Assembly (NCBI RefSeq): GCF_015832195.1
Contig: NC_052027.1
Location: 8,366,149-8,430,148 of the forward strand
DNA from: Motacilla alba alba
Taxonomy: Eukaryota > Chordata > Aves > Passeriformes > Motacillidae
Length of the DNA stretch: 64,000 bases
Reading direction: 5' to 3'
The notes under the pieces were generated by a model. It was not told where the DNA came from. It worked only from the letters and a program-made list of their open reading frames with translations, and searched no databases. Of this stretch, positions 35,801 through 48,684 are shown piece by piece (position 1 is the first letter of the stretch; every line of letters begins with the position of its first letter). Position numbers and translations under genes: made by a program.

Positions 35801-36920
35801 CTCTGTCTCTCTCTCTGTATTCCATCACTGCTCTTGATGCTTCTTACCCTTTCCTGCCTCAGGGATTTTACAATCATTGTCCTCCCAGGTTAAAAGATAT
35901 TGGCTGCCAGGATCCACTTACATTTCATCTATAATCTAGTATATGCAGATTTTTGTGACCATTGCAAAGGATCTCTTGGCTCCTTGTGTAGGATGTTTGT
36001 TGTGTTTAGCTCATGGAGTATTTGCTCTTCTGTGTCCTTGATGGTACTTCACTGGCAAGTGACTTTGTGACAAAAAACCTCCAACCAAGGACAACTTGCT
36101 GATAAGAAGATTAAAGTGAACATGGTCTCTGAGGCCTGATCATGCTGTCAGTGCTTAGACTTGCTCAGATGCTTCCTGTGTATTCCCAGCCCTGAGGTAA
36201 AACTGTCTTCAGATCTCTGCTTATCCTTTGAGGCAGTGTAGGATGAACTCATTCTGGTGGGAAGAACATGCCCCATCGGTGTCCTAGGTACTCATCTTTT
36301 TGGAATTGATGATATGGAAAGCAAACAAACCTATCAGGGAGCTGCCATTTTCTAAAGAGGGATTTTTCTTTGCCAAATTAAAATGCTGCCTTAAGCTTCA
36401 AATGAAATGCTGCCCTGTTCTTGTTAAGGTTCAGGATATTGAAGCAAGTAGTTGGTAAGCACAAACCAAATCACACCAAAATCCAGGGCAGACCTGGCAA
36501 GGGATTAAGGCCAGGAGAGAAGAGAAGCTGATGGTAAAATAAGGATAGAATGAGAATGGATTTTAGCTTTTGTTGCAGTGGTTTTGCTAGGTAACCACAG
36601 ACCTGTTGCCATACTGGGGGCTAAGAAAGTGTTATTTCCATTTGAGAAAGGAAATTTCAATAATACATTGCAGAAGAGTGAGAATTTAGTTTAAAAGAGT
36701 GTTAGCATAATTGTGCACAATTTGGTTTTATTTAAATACATTAAGCACCATTGTTTCTTTTGCATGTTAAGGATTGACTTTGGTGCTAGGTTGCAGCAGT
36801 TTTCCTTAATCGCTTTAGTCCTTGGCCTTAAGAAAATGAATACTTTAAATTCACACTTGTTAAGTACACTGCTAATAAAGAAGAGGCTTTAGCAATCTTT
36901 GGTGGGCCCAAATTATATGT

Positions 36921-36970
36921 AAAAAAAAAAAAAAAGAGAAAGCAAAGAGAGAAAAAAAAGAAAGAGGGAG
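36921..36970. repeat. Purine-only A/G-rich tract
   Basis: A15 followed by about 35 almost pure A/G bases. Confidence 0.75.
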
Positions 36971-38988
36971 AAGCTAATCACCAACCATTCTGTTAATGCT
37001 TATTTTAATCATCTTGCCTGCCCTTGCTGGCAGACAGAGCCATTTGGCTGCAGAGGCAGGAGGCAGCGATCGCCTCAAATGGCACTGATGTTGAGAATTG
37101 GGCCCAGGAGGACAATCTGACTTGTCAGTTTATATAGACATAAAGCTTCATTGTTGTGCACAGACACAACTAGCTTTTTAAAAGCCTATTTCCCTCCTGA
37201 TGATGTGAGAATCTGCTCCCCTCTCTCCTACTGTTCTCCAGCCCTCAGATTTATTAGATAGTGTTTGTAGCCCTGCTCAGTGTTTCTGTGGTGCCACAGG
37301 GGCAGGTGGGGACCAGCAGTGCCACAAGCAGACCACAGTGACCAAATGCCCAGCTCTGAACCCCAGGGACCTGTGGGGGCTGGGGGAGTAAAGAGCTGTG
37401 ACTGCACACTGGGCAATGCCTCCTCAGAGAGTTTTAACATACTGATATCCCCGATGGAATATTCTCTGTGGGATTAAGTGTGTGTTTTAAAAAGCACGGG
37501 ATGCTCAGAAGAGAGGAGCTAACAGCATTTCCTTGGGGGCCAGAAGCAAAACATCTCCAAAATTCAATTAATTACCAGAAACGTATGATCTGTTTTCAAA
37601 ACCAGCTCATGCTGCTATTTTGCATGTGCAGGAAACTTTTATCTTTCTGACAACTGAGAGTTGCAGCTAGCAAAATGAGCTTACAACTTCTTCTGGCTGC
37701 CTGTGCCTCCCTGTGCTGCAGGGAGCCCCTGGAAGGGTTTCAAGTAGCACAGTGCAGCATTTTTCCCATTTCAGCTTTTGTGTCCTGCAAATTGGAGAAA
37801 GTGACAACTGGTGCCCACATCAAGCAGTGGAATTTACTGCTCCAAGGAAAAGAAAGCTTCAAAATCCCGCTTGGCTGAGTTACAACCCAATTATAGCTAT
37901 CCGAGCACAGGTATTCCAAAAAACAGGGAAGTAAGGCAGCCTTTGTCCCACTTTGCCCAGATAGCTGGAGCATTGTGTATGAGGTTGCCAAAGAATCCCC
38001 TCCTGCATTTAATTGCAAAAACTGATCATAGGTTTGTGGTAAACATACAAGCAAATCCAGTTGAACATTTGTGTCTCCCTTTTGCCGTGTAAATGACTTC
38101 AACGTACTGGGATCTTGCTTCTAGGGATTGTAATCTCTGTGGAAGTGGGAAGGTATTGCAATAAATAGAGTTTTAATGGAAGGCCTGTTTTAGAATTTCT
38201 CTTTTCTTTGAACGATGACCTTTTCCTTTTTTTTGGTAAGGAAAAATCTATTCTCATTCATTACATGAGTGTCTTTGAAGGGGCAAATGCACACAACTGC
38301 CAGGCCGCGTACAGCACGGGCTATATGCAGGGTTCTCTTCAGCTGAGCCATGACTGGGAGGAGTAATTGAGATTAGCTCCCTAGGAGATGGGCCTCTGCT
38401 CCCTTTCTGCTTTTTCTCTCAGTAAAATAGTAGCATTTAATGCATTTATGAGTAGACTATAAGTGCTAACATACTTTCTTCCCATACCCTTGCCATTTCC
38501 GTGGCAGGCTTACTGAAGAAATAACAATTCATTAAGCTGCAAAAACTTAAGGTCTTCAGTGTCTGCTGCCATTGACACTTTCAGATTTTCTATTTGAAGA
38601 TAATTTCATTTCACACTTTTACATCTGAAGAGAGTTTTCGAAGACCTCAGATTATATTTTTTAATGTATAGAAATGAAGTTTCCTCCTGCCTCTGTGAGT
38701 ACATTAAGAAACAGTACTTGCAGGTTTGATGCAGAGAAGTGAAGGGAGCTTGTGAAGTTCTGGAGTGAGTCAGGGCAAAACAGCTGAGTGCAGATACATT
38801 CATTAATCCCTGAACAAGCAAAAGGTGGATTGATCCCCATCTACAGCTACATGGAGTAATACAACCTATGAAGCCCCTGCTTCCCTCTATGAAAGTGTAG
38901 TCCTAAGACAGCTGGTAGATATTCCAGGATGTGCTTCCCGGTGTTGAGCAACATTGAAAACTGGAATGACTCTTGAGAACTTTGCTTC

Positions 38989-39090
38989 CTTTTTTGTTTT
39001 TTTTTGGGGTTTTTTTTTGTTGTTGTTGTTGTTGTTGTTTTGGGGTTTTTTGGGTTTTTTTTGCTTTGTTGGTTTGGTTGGGTTTTTTTT
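38989..39090 (+). repeat. T/G-rich low-complexity tract with (TGT)7
   Basis: About 100 bases containing almost only T and G: T-runs, GGGG and GGG islands, and seven perfect TGT units at 39018-39038. On the opposite strand it reads as A/C-rich with AAAACCCC motifs, a pattern repeated in short form elsewhere in the window (12735-12780, 62800-62823, 63877-63895). Confidence 0.9.
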
Positions 39091-41215
39091 CCCTAAAGAA
39101 TAGTACTACTGGCATTTAAAAATTCAGATTGTCACCTGGTAGTGCACTGGCTTCATTCAGCCAAGGCCTGTGAGCAGCAGCAATTGCTGCTCTCTGAAGG
39201 TGAACACCTCAGGTATTTTAACAAGAGGAGACATGTTTACCCAACTGTAGAAAAGGGGGTGTATCTTCACTGGTATGGTGTCTCCTGGGACACCAGGAGG
39301 GAAATGCTTAGGGAAAAAATGGGAAAAATGAACATATGTCCCAGCTTTTTGTCTCCAGAAAGGCAGATTCAGGGAGTCCTTTGCCATAAGTGGATTCTCA
39401 GGTGGTTTTCTACAAAAAGATAAGCAAAACAGCCCCTGACTTTCAACAAGAGTCAGATGTCTGAATGCCTTAAAGACTTTGGAAAAGCCAGCCTTTTATC
39501 CTGTGTATCAGGTTGCAGTGGCAATATTGACACTCAGTAGGATGTTATTGGCATGTGATTTTCTCTTTTCATCTTGCACAAGGGCACGAGGCAGAATTGC
39601 CCTCTGCTGCTGCGTGAGCAGAGGAGTTGTGGATTGATGTATCAGCACTTTGTGTTTCTGGGTTGTTCTCAGGAACATGTGCAAAAGAGAAATAGCAGAA
39701 CAAGGACACTTCCCAGGTTAGGTAATGTGCTCCGCTGACATCCTTTACTTTGCTTTTAAGAGTGATAAGCATAATGAAGTTGAGAACAATCTGGTGTTTT
39801 TCCACCACTTTTAGCAACCTCTTGTCATTTTAAGCTGCTGATGTTTCTTCTCAGGTGCTACCTGGTGATCCTTTTAACGTGTTTATTACTGTTGCTTCTT
39901 CTCAAGAAATGAATTTGCTGAGAGTAAAGAAAGTTGCTCATTAGGGCAATGTAATTAAAGGAAAAGTAGACATCATGCCAAGTTCCGTTTTCTCTACAAA
40001 GCACCACCTTGGAGATTGCCTGAAACTCAATTACTCATTGCTATGCTTATTAGGGAGAACAATATGCTGAAATGATCCCTACTTCTAATAACCTTGTTTT
40101 CTACATGTGAATCATGTTAATACTTTTTGCTTTAGTGCCTTAATCACCATGTGTAAAATGGGTCTGTTTCTAGAGGGGGAATAGGGAAGGTGGGCCACAT
40201 GGTGGGTGTTCTCTGAATTGCCACTCTCTGTGGAGAGTTTCTTGTTCCCTGCTGGTCCACAGTCATTTTGTGGCACTTTTTTTTGGTTTTGCTTGTTTGT
40301 TTTTTTTTAATTACATGGAACAGCATTTATTAACAAATTACATCTTGGTAGTCAGATTTCCTCTGGTGAAATAAAAATGTTCATCCTCTGCCTTGCTCTC
40401 TCCCTTTGGAGGAAGGAGTGTTCAGTATCTTTCAGGTCTCAGTCTCTTCTTTGTTACCTCATGGCTTCACCAAGTCAAATAATTTCTGCAACAGAAAGCT
40501 GATATTAACACTTGCTAAATAACCTTGTTCTGATAATCAGTCTGGTGCCTAGTCTTCTCCCTTGATGAGCTACTCTGATACCTTCTTGCTGTCCTCCTAA
40601 CATGATGTCTTCAGCTTCTCTGAACAAGCTGTTCCTATGGCCCCAAAAATCCTGTGTACCCCTGCAGGTGTGTTAGAGGGAGCTGTAAATACCAATATTC
40701 TGTCCAGGGCTTTGGAAGAGACCTGAAACCATGAAGGAAACATGATGTACATGTACTTCCATCCAGCCTACAACATAATTACCCTGCTTAGCTTCATGCT
40801 CAAGCCTTCTCCTCAAAAACTAGAGGAAAAGTGCTAGAAACCTTTGTTAATGGGGTATTCCATCAGAACTGAAGGAGAGAAGTCTTAATCATGCTAGCAA
40901 GGATGGCCAAAATTGCCATGGGAATGTGGGGAGATTGCCTGAGGGTCAAGCCCAGTGGTGGCTAGGTTCAATTAAGATACCAGTAAGTTTCCCTGAAATT
41001 CTTTGTCAAAAATGCCACAAGCACTCATAAAATAGTTGTGTGCAAACTTCACTTTTGATCAAAATCATGGATGAAGCCATGGAAGTGGCTGAATGTTGAA
41101 AATATCTAAGGGACAGAGAGGGAAGTCATTTGTTCCTAAGCAAAAATCTTGACTGGCAAAGCTTCACTCCCAGAGTGGAGAAGAACTGGAGAAATGTAAG
41201 GCTGTTTTCTCTTTG
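39091..41215 (+). other. FHIT: FHIT downstream intron, no gene seen
   Basis: Ordinary intron. Sequence at about 41100-41215 may hold a more decayed extension of the adjoining CR1, but I cannot align it with confidence. Confidence 0.65.
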
Positions 41216-41370
41216 GTGCATGTCTCCATCCCTGGAATTGTTCAGAGCCACATTGGATGAGGCTTGGAACAAACTCATCTAGTGGAAGGTGCTCCTGCCC
41301 ATGACAGAGGAGTTGGACTAGATGATTTTTAAGGTCCTTTCCAAACCAAACCATTCTATAATTCTATGAT
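41216..41370 (+). mobile_element. CR1 LINE 3' end, 5'-truncated (second subtype)
   Basis: About 155 bp with CR1 hallmarks: CCATCCCTGGAATTGTTCAG, then TGGACTAGATGATTTTTAAG, then TTTCCAAACCAAACC, closing with ATTCTATAATTCTATGAT, two octamer units of the CR1 terminus. The internal sequence differs from the copy at 30841, so it belongs to another CR1 subfamily. Confidence 0.88.
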
Positions 41371-42408
41371 AGGAAGAGGGAACTAGTCTAGGAGATTAGT
41401 TCACATACCACTGGTATCTTCTACATCATGCAAGACAGGTATCCTTGTTTCCAACTATGTCATATGAATACTAGGAAATCACTGCTCCTAAGAAATGCTG
41501 TGTGTTTATCTCAGAAGGAAGTGCATGGCTGTGCAGTTAACCATTCCTTCTCCTTCTTTCATGTCAGAATATTTCAGTCCTTCTATGCAGAGCACAGGCA
41601 GACATGATTGAAAAGGAAAGTCTTACCCTTTGATGTTTGTTTGCTGTATTATCCACTTTTCATGGCTCTATTATTCCAGAATCCTATTGAGCCATTCATT
41701 GGCAAGTGGAAATTTCCACTGCAGTCAGTAGGGTATTTCTGTCTCTAAATCACTTAATTTGGCCCCTGATACTTAACTTGGGGCCAGATTATCAAAAGTG
41801 TTGAGCACCAGCTTTCTGAAGGCTCAGCACCTCCCACTGAGGAAAGATTTTAAAAGTGCTCTAAACAGAGCAGCTCCTGTTGTGACCTTTTAAGGACAGA
41901 TTTGCAAAAGAACTCAGCGGTTCCATTTCACCAAGGAGCTGAGTCCTTTCCAAAATCTGTCCAGCTTTGCTTGGTGCCAGGCTGGAAGATAAGGACTTTT
42001 GAAAATGTAGATTTTAGCAAACTCTCTGATGTGGAAAAATACTAAGTTCCAAACATTGGGAAGGACTTGAAACAAATGCTTGCAAAGAAAAAAAAACCCC
42101 ACGTTTCAAGATGTGCCAATTTTATTGAGTGATAGAAGGGCTGGAAAAAAATTTTGGATCTGAACAGGTTTTCCCATAATTGCCCACTAGGAGGTTTTCT
42201 GCACATTCTCCTGCAGCAGCTGCCAGGCAGGATGCTGGGGCAGAGCACTGCTGTGCTGAGGCAGCACAGCAATTCCTGTGTTCTCAGAAATGCATTCACT
42301 TAGCAAAATGTGGTTTGTAAGCAAAGTAGCACAAAGCAGCCATTATTCTTCTACCAATCTTTCTGGGGAATAAAATACACAAAAAACCAGCACAACAAAA
42401 CGAGACCC
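41371..42408 (+). other. FHIT: FHIT downstream intron, no gene seen
   Basis: Ordinary intron; nothing recognised. Confidence 0.65.
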
Positions 42409-42434
42409 AAAAAAAAAAAAAAAAAAAAAAAAAA
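42409..42434. repeat. A26 run with A/C-rich left flank
   Basis: Twenty-six A preceded by an A/C-rich stretch from about 42377. Possible retroposon tail relic; no body recognised. Confidence 0.85.
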
Positions 42435-42803
42435 GGAAAAGATTGATTTGAGCTTCATAAAAATTGAGTGAATTTTACTTTTGAAATTTTAGACCCAGGA
42501 TTCCCCTTGCATGCTCTATACTGCCTTGTTTTCCAGAAAGCCTTTCCTGGTGTGGCTAGCAAGAAAAGTCTTCACAGAACAGTTTGTGTAGCCTTGGAAA
42601 CTTCTGGGTTTCTAGGTGAGTGTTGGTTCTTCACCTGAAAGTTATTGTAGGCAGGTGGCAATGGAGGGTGTGATGCAGAGACAATATTTCAGTACCTAAA
42701 ATTCATGCCTGTAGTCTTTAACCCTAGGCAGCACAAAGCTCCCAGGAAGGCAGTTCTGTTAGACTTTCATGTTTCAGAAAACTGAATCTGCACATCTTGC
42801 TCA

Positions 42804-42877
42804 TGTGTTCTGGAAGGTGGTGTGTTCTTGTGTGTTCTGGAAGGTGGTGTGTTCTTGTGTGTTCTGGAGGGTGGGTG
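42804..42877. repeat. 27-bp minisatellite, about 2.7 copies
   Basis: TGTGTTCTGGAAGGTGGTGT begins at 42804, 42831 and 42858, giving an exact period of 27 bp; the third copy diverges after TGTGTTCTGGAGGGTG. The open frame over it shows the same nine-residue repeat (in the + frame, CSGRWCVLV). Confidence 0.92.
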
Positions 42878-44390
42878 TTTCCCTCCCCCATGGGTGCAGG
42901 TGAAGGAACGCTAAAGCCTCAGCAGCCACTTTGGGACCTGGCACAGCCCAGTGCAAAACAGACATTTGATTTTGGTCTCCTGTGCTGCAGGAGCCTTGGC
43001 ACATACAGACTTCAGTCCTCTGTGAACTTAGAAGGTGCTTTCCCTTTGCTTATCCAGCCCCACTTTGACATAATTTTTTTTTTTTTTAAATAATGAAATA
43101 GATGTAAAAGAAATAAAGCAAAGGAGGAGGTGCAGGCTTGCTAAAAGCCTTTACTGCTGTCACAGGACTGTGCAGCTTCTGTGATTATCTCTTGCCTTGT
43201 TCAGCAGTGTATAATTTAATGATTGCATCCAGGGCATGCTATTAACTTTCTTTTCTACTTCTGTGACCCCAAAGCTCATTAATTCTTTTTACTATTCCCC
43301 AATTGACACGTGTGTATGTGTATGGGGAGGGCAGTGGCTAAAGAAGTGTTATGGATTTCATATCTTTGCTTCGTCTGCCACATTATAGCAAATGACAGTT
43401 GATTAGGTCTTTCTATAGATCATTACCAATTGTTTTCCACCTTGCAAATGCTGCTATTACGACAAATCTATCATATCCTAGAGATCCTATGCAGCTTGTT
43501 ATTTCTGTGTGATTTATTACACTCACAGTAGAAATGTTGTTAGCGAACATTGGGGAAGCAGTGAATATATTGAGAAATATCAATGTATCCTCATGTTCTG
43601 GCTTGCAGTGACAGTCAGTGATCCATCTCACTGACACTTACCTTGTTAACATTTTGATCAGATGGCAAATTTGTCATTTTTCCTGGTAACAAGTATAAGT
43701 TTGTACAAGAATTGCAGAAACATGGGGAAGATAAAGGGCCCCTCTCTTAGTTTTTTCCAGTGTGATGTAATCAGTAATCTTTCTGGAAAATGAAATAATT
43801 ACTCTGTGAAAAAGCTTATCCACTAGAAAATGTGCCAGTGTTAGAAAGCTCAGATTTCTCTTAATTTGAGAATTGAATGAGTTCTCTTTGCAGCCATTAC
43901 TGACACATTGATTAACACACCAAACCAACATGAAATGATAATATAGAACAAAGAGGTTTACAGTCAGATTTCCTCTCCTTGATTGTGGTGAGGAACACAA
44001 AGATCTTGCAAGTAAAAGGGAAGGCATTATCTGTGGGAACAATGGAGTACAAAATACTACAAACACAACGTTGCGAATTTCTTCTAATCCGCACACAAAG
44101 CTTTTTCTCAGCTGGGCTGTCAGCTCTGCAGCTCTCCTGTTCCAAGCGTGGGCATGAAAACTGTGCTCACAGCACAAGTGGCTGCACAGGGGAAAATTAC
44201 AGCCCCTAGTGAAATAGAGTCACCTCAAAGAGCCAGTGACTCACCTGACAGCCCACAGACATGGGGAAGAGGATAAGAAAAATAGTGGGATGTTGCCTTT
44301 GGAGACTTAGAGTCGTATGCCATCTCTGTGCATGGTGTTAATAAGGGCTTGTCCATGCCAGGGAATGAAAATGGCAGCACTGACACAAAA
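42878..44390 (+). other. FHIT: FHIT downstream intron, no gene seen
   Basis: Includes a T14 run (43074-43087). A 167-codon minus-strand open frame at 43674-44177 has no recognisable family. Confidence 0.65.
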
Positions 44391-44616
44391 TCATAGAATC
44401 AAAGAATCATTTAGGTTGGAAAAAATTTCCAAGATCATCAAATCCAGCCATGAACCCAGCATTGCCAAGCCACCTCTACACCATGTCCCTGAGTGCCACC
44501 TCTTCACCTCTTTTACAAACCTCCAGGGATGGTGACTCAGCCTGTTCCCTGGGCAGCCTGTTCAGCATTTGACAATGCTTTCAGTGGAGAAATTTTTCTT
44601 AATATCCAATCTAAAT
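44391..44616 (-). mobile_element. CR1 LINE 3' end, 5'-truncated, inverted
   Basis: About 226 bp begins with TCATAGAATCAAAGAATCAT, the reverse complement of the CR1 octamer terminus, followed by TTTAGGTTGG, ATCATCAAATCCAGCCATG, CCTCCAGGGATGGTGACTCA and TTCTTAATATCCAATCTAAA, all familiar from CR1 3' ends read backward. It is close to the same subfamily as the copy at 30841 but in opposite orientation and slightly longer. Confidence 0.92.
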
Positions 44617-46415
44617 AAGCCTGGACAGAGGATGTGTGTTTGACTCAAGCTTCAGTTCAGGACCAAACCAGAATAAACCCTACACAAATAGCCCTTATTT
44701 CAGGACTTGCATGAAAGTTTCTTTCATTCCATTGTTTTTTTCAGTTTTATCCAGTGAAAAGTTTGCTGCATTAATTCAAATGGCCAGTGCCAAATGTAAG
44801 CTCTCAGTCAACATTATGAAAAAAGCCAGGGGTCAAACAGTTCTTCATTTCAACTGGATAGATTAAAAAATACAGAGTAGGTAGATCTTGAGAGTACTTG
44901 GATGAGAGTTTAATTGAAATGATACAGCTTTTCATTCTCATCTTCACTAAATGACGTGGGAGGTCTGATCCTCAGCTGGGTTTGGTTTTATCTTGTTACT
45001 ACTTTTCTAACTTTCTTTGTAGTGTATTGTCAGGTTGTAATGCTGTGAACAAAGGCTCAGATTGTATTCAGAGAGCAGACACAGAAGCTGAGCACTGCTT
45101 CTGTTGTGTCATTCTGGTCATAACAGTATCAGTTAGAATTGTTTCATTCTTCTGATGTTATGCACAGCAATGCAGTAGTTCAGGCATTAGAGAACTCAAG
45201 GAATGAGTATTAGTGTTCTGCATCAGTTTGAGAAAGCACAATGTCATCTTCTAGAAAGTCTAATTGTTATGATTAATATTTAGCATAGGGAAGTCTATGT
45301 GGAAGGGCAAAGTTGCATCTGCTTGTTGAATTGAATGAGTTACTGATTTTTCATTTCCTTTTATTTTCAGCATCCCACTGAATAGCACAAAATGTACAAG
45401 TACACATTTTCTGTAGCACTATCTCTTGGACTGTGCCTCTGACAAAGCCACTCCTCGGGTGCCTGGCCCAGAGTAGCTGGTGGGCAGCAGCACATTTGCT
45501 GTTTGCTGAATTGTGAACTGGGACCTTTAGAGACATTGAGGTGCATCGGAGGTGCAGCTGCACCAAAGTGCAGACACCAAACAGATGCAGGAATGGGGAT
45601 GATGATGTGATAGGAGACAGGAGTAAGCTCTGGAGAGGGGTAAGGGCTGGCTTTACTTCTTGAAACCAACTTTGACAGGGCATCTCACAGATATATTGGA
45701 CCTGATGGCATAGTCTTTCTATTGAACACTCCAGCACCACAATTGCAACTTCCAGGAAACTCTGGTCACTTAGTAAGTGCTTCTTCTCACTGAAAACAAA
45801 GGGTATTCATTAAAAATGAAGAAAAATATGAAAATATGAAAATTCCAACAAGTATTGCTGAAGAAACTTGAGCAAAATGTTTTCTGAGAGAAAAGCTAAC
45901 AGTAAAACAAGTGTAAGGAGAATACACAGCGAAGTAAGTTTAACAGAGGTGGTTGACAAGATATTGCTGCAATTTGTCTTTAGGATCACACAGAAAGCTG
46001 ACAGATTTTGCTGGGTCTTGGTGACATTCATATAAAAAAGTTTCCTAAATCACCAGCTGAAATTTCAGACAATGGTTTCTGATAAAGGGATGTCAGAAAG
46101 TTTCACCTTCTGAAATTGGTGACTCATTTACCATTATCTTCATTGAACAGCTGAGATCCTTCCTTTAGGAAGAGAAATGAAAAATTATCTTTGAATGTAC
46201 CATATTGCTTCCGATTCCAGAGAGAAGGGAATTAATGTTGAGGATGGTGTTGCAGTAATTAGTTTCAGATGCAAAGGGCTGAAAGTAAATCCCAACAAGC
46301 AGCAAGAAAGGGATTCACCAGCAGAGCAGCTGGAGGGTGGTATTTTTTTTTTTTTTAGAATATGCAATCAGTGTTGTTCATCAGTGTTTTGCTCCTTAAT
46401 AATTAGAGCAAGATT

Positions 46416-46437
46416 AAAAAAAGAAGAAGAAGAAGAG
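46416..46437. repeat. Short (AAG)n repeat
   Basis: A-run leading into about five AAG units. Confidence 0.8.
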
Positions 46438-46583
46438 CAGATTATTGCTGGGAACTCATTTATGGCTGTATCAGGAGTTAATGTTGAACTCTGAAGGTGC
46501 TTAACACTCTTGGTGGAGATAGCATATGGGAGTGTTCAGTGCCTGACAGTGGGATTGCAGAGCACCAGCTCCTGCTCTGTGGT

Positions 46584-46603
46584 TGTGAGCACATGTGCTC
46601 ACA
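46584..46603. repeat. 20-bp perfect palindrome
   Basis: TGTGAGCACATGTGCTCACA equals its own reverse complement, centred on CATG. It includes an E-box core CACATGTG (CANNTG). No further pairing beyond the 20 bp. Confidence 0.85.
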
Positions 46604-48684
46604 CAGGCTGCCTGGAGTCCATTCCTATTTAAACTAGTGTGGAGATCTATTAAGCTTGCTTAGCATTAGGCTGGGCTCTTGAATTAAAAATTCTCCATTG
46701 AGTACATGTAACACAGCATAACCCTCTCTTTCCTCTTCACCTAAGCGGCAGAACTCCTACTCTTGGGCTGTTGGCATCTCTCTTTTGCTGTCATTGACAC
46801 AGAAGAATTTCCTGGGCCTGAGGACTCTATTTTATCAGGTCATGGGGTCTGCTGGATCTTTCAGGAGTGTTTTCTCAGACTGTGTTTTATGAGCTGGCAA
46901 ATTGCAACTTGTGATTCTCTTAGGAGTTTTGTTCAGTCATTTAGGTTTTACCTGTTTCTAAAATAGAATTTTTTCAGTCAGCCCAACTTGTTTGGGTTTA
47001 CAAAGAATAAACATGTTTGTCCTCTAATTGGCATTAAGGAAGGCTTCCATTGCTCTTGCATTTCATTTCACAACCGTGAAAACTAAACCCAAACCAAAAT
47101 AAACCAGCACCACTGATGCAGCAAGAAAGAAGGTGTTGTTTAGTAAACATCTGTGCCTTTGATGGCTTTGGATAACTGCTTGCTGCTGCCTGGAAAACCT
47201 GGCTACAGCCTTAGAGTGAGGGCTCCATCCTGTGATGACCCAAAATTGCACTTGCACTGCCTGGCAGTTTTGATATGCATGAAGCTGAGCCACAGCCCAC
47301 CTTGGGAAACAGAGATCAAAATGCCAGAGACTGAAGAGAACCAGTAAGGATGCTCCTTACTGGGATCTCTGCATTTGCAGGGAGTTTTCTTTAGCTTAAA
47401 CCCTGCTCTCATAATAATCCAGTTGGGTGCCTCTCAGTTTCTCAGTTCAATTCCATGTCTGCTGTGCTGGGGTTTCTCCTCAGCCTTGCACCTTGAGGGT
47501 GTGTACAAGATAAAAGGGAGAGGGAGCTGGGGGCTCTGGCAGGGAAGCCCTGCTGGCATTTCCAGGCAGGAAAGTGAGATCAGCCACAACACAGTTCTTT
47601 GACTTCAGCTCAGTTTGCTGGGGTTCCTGGCTGACAGCAATCCCTCCCTGCTTCTGCTACTCCAACATTCATGTCACAGTAAAGGCTGTGAAATAAATTT
47701 CACAGTTTCATTTAAATCATCAATATTCTAGGTATAAAATTACCTCCTTTTTATTTTATTTGTTTTACCAAGAGTTGAAAGGTAAATATCATTTCAGTAC
47801 AAAGCTGTAAGTGGCATGATTTCTGTGATTTCTCCTCCTTCACACATCCTCAGCCTTATTCATAGATACCTGACAAGGAAGCAGCAGCAGATGTTAAACC
47901 AGTACATCTTGCCAACAGTAAGATAGGCCATCATCAAAAAATGGGTTTGTATGCCTTTTTTTTTTATTATTTTATTTCTGGCATCCAGTATAAGTAAGGA
48001 GGTTTTAATCTGAAGCAGAAAAAGCCTGAACAGGGTCTCCAAAAGCCAAACTTTTACCCAAGTGGGTGAGGAGAACTCTGAACTCCAATGAGGTTATAGA
48101 CAGATATTGAGTTTTGCTCATTGCAAGCTCGACACCCACTTAGCACAGTTCACTGGCCCCTGCTAATGGACATGTTGTAATGTCCTGTATCTCTCAGAGC
48201 CATGAGTTTAGTTTTTAATGGATCTGAGGTCACTTTGGCTGAGAAGTCCATACACTGACTTCTTGCTAATAGTGCTTAACATTTCTATGAAACTTAGTTG
48301 TGTTTCTTAATTTCTTTATTATGGGAGTATTGCACTCATGGCCCTGCTGAAATGAGAATGTCATGGATCCCTGCCTCCACCTCTGATTTTCCACTGCTGA
48401 GCAAATTTTCCATTGGGAGAGAGGGGCTTAAGTTGTTGTGGGCCTGAGAGGCATAACTTAGGCAGGATTCACAAAGAACCATAAAGGGCTTTGTGGAACT
48501 GCTGTGGGGTTTATGTTTGCGTTTTTGCTTTGTGATGGGCTGGCAACTCAGTAGCATGGGCTGAGTGACTGCCCATGTCTGTGTGGTATTATTTGTCTGC
48601 AAGTGCCAGATTGCCTTGTCAGGAAATCAAACTCACAGGATATACTTCCATTGCCTAGAATGATGGCAGTAATTCCTTTTGCTT

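Larger units (their letters stand above)
31021..38988 (+). other. FHIT: FHIT downstream intron, no gene seen
   Basis: A+T-rich intron with T16 (31238-31253), A17 (32798-32814) and A15 plus purine-rich (36921-36970) runs. Small open frames (for example 32244-32591 on +) have no recognisable family or splice context. No further exon recognised. Confidence 0.7.
44617..48684 (+). other. FHIT: FHIT downstream intron, no gene seen
   Basis: Holds a T14 run (46343-46356), a short (AAG)n (46416-46437) and a 20-bp palindrome (46584-46603). No exon, RNA gene or element recognised. Confidence 0.65.

Noticed and set aside
43674..44177. 167-codon minus-strand open frame
   Set aside because: No recognisable motif, composition as random translation, and competing frames on both strands.
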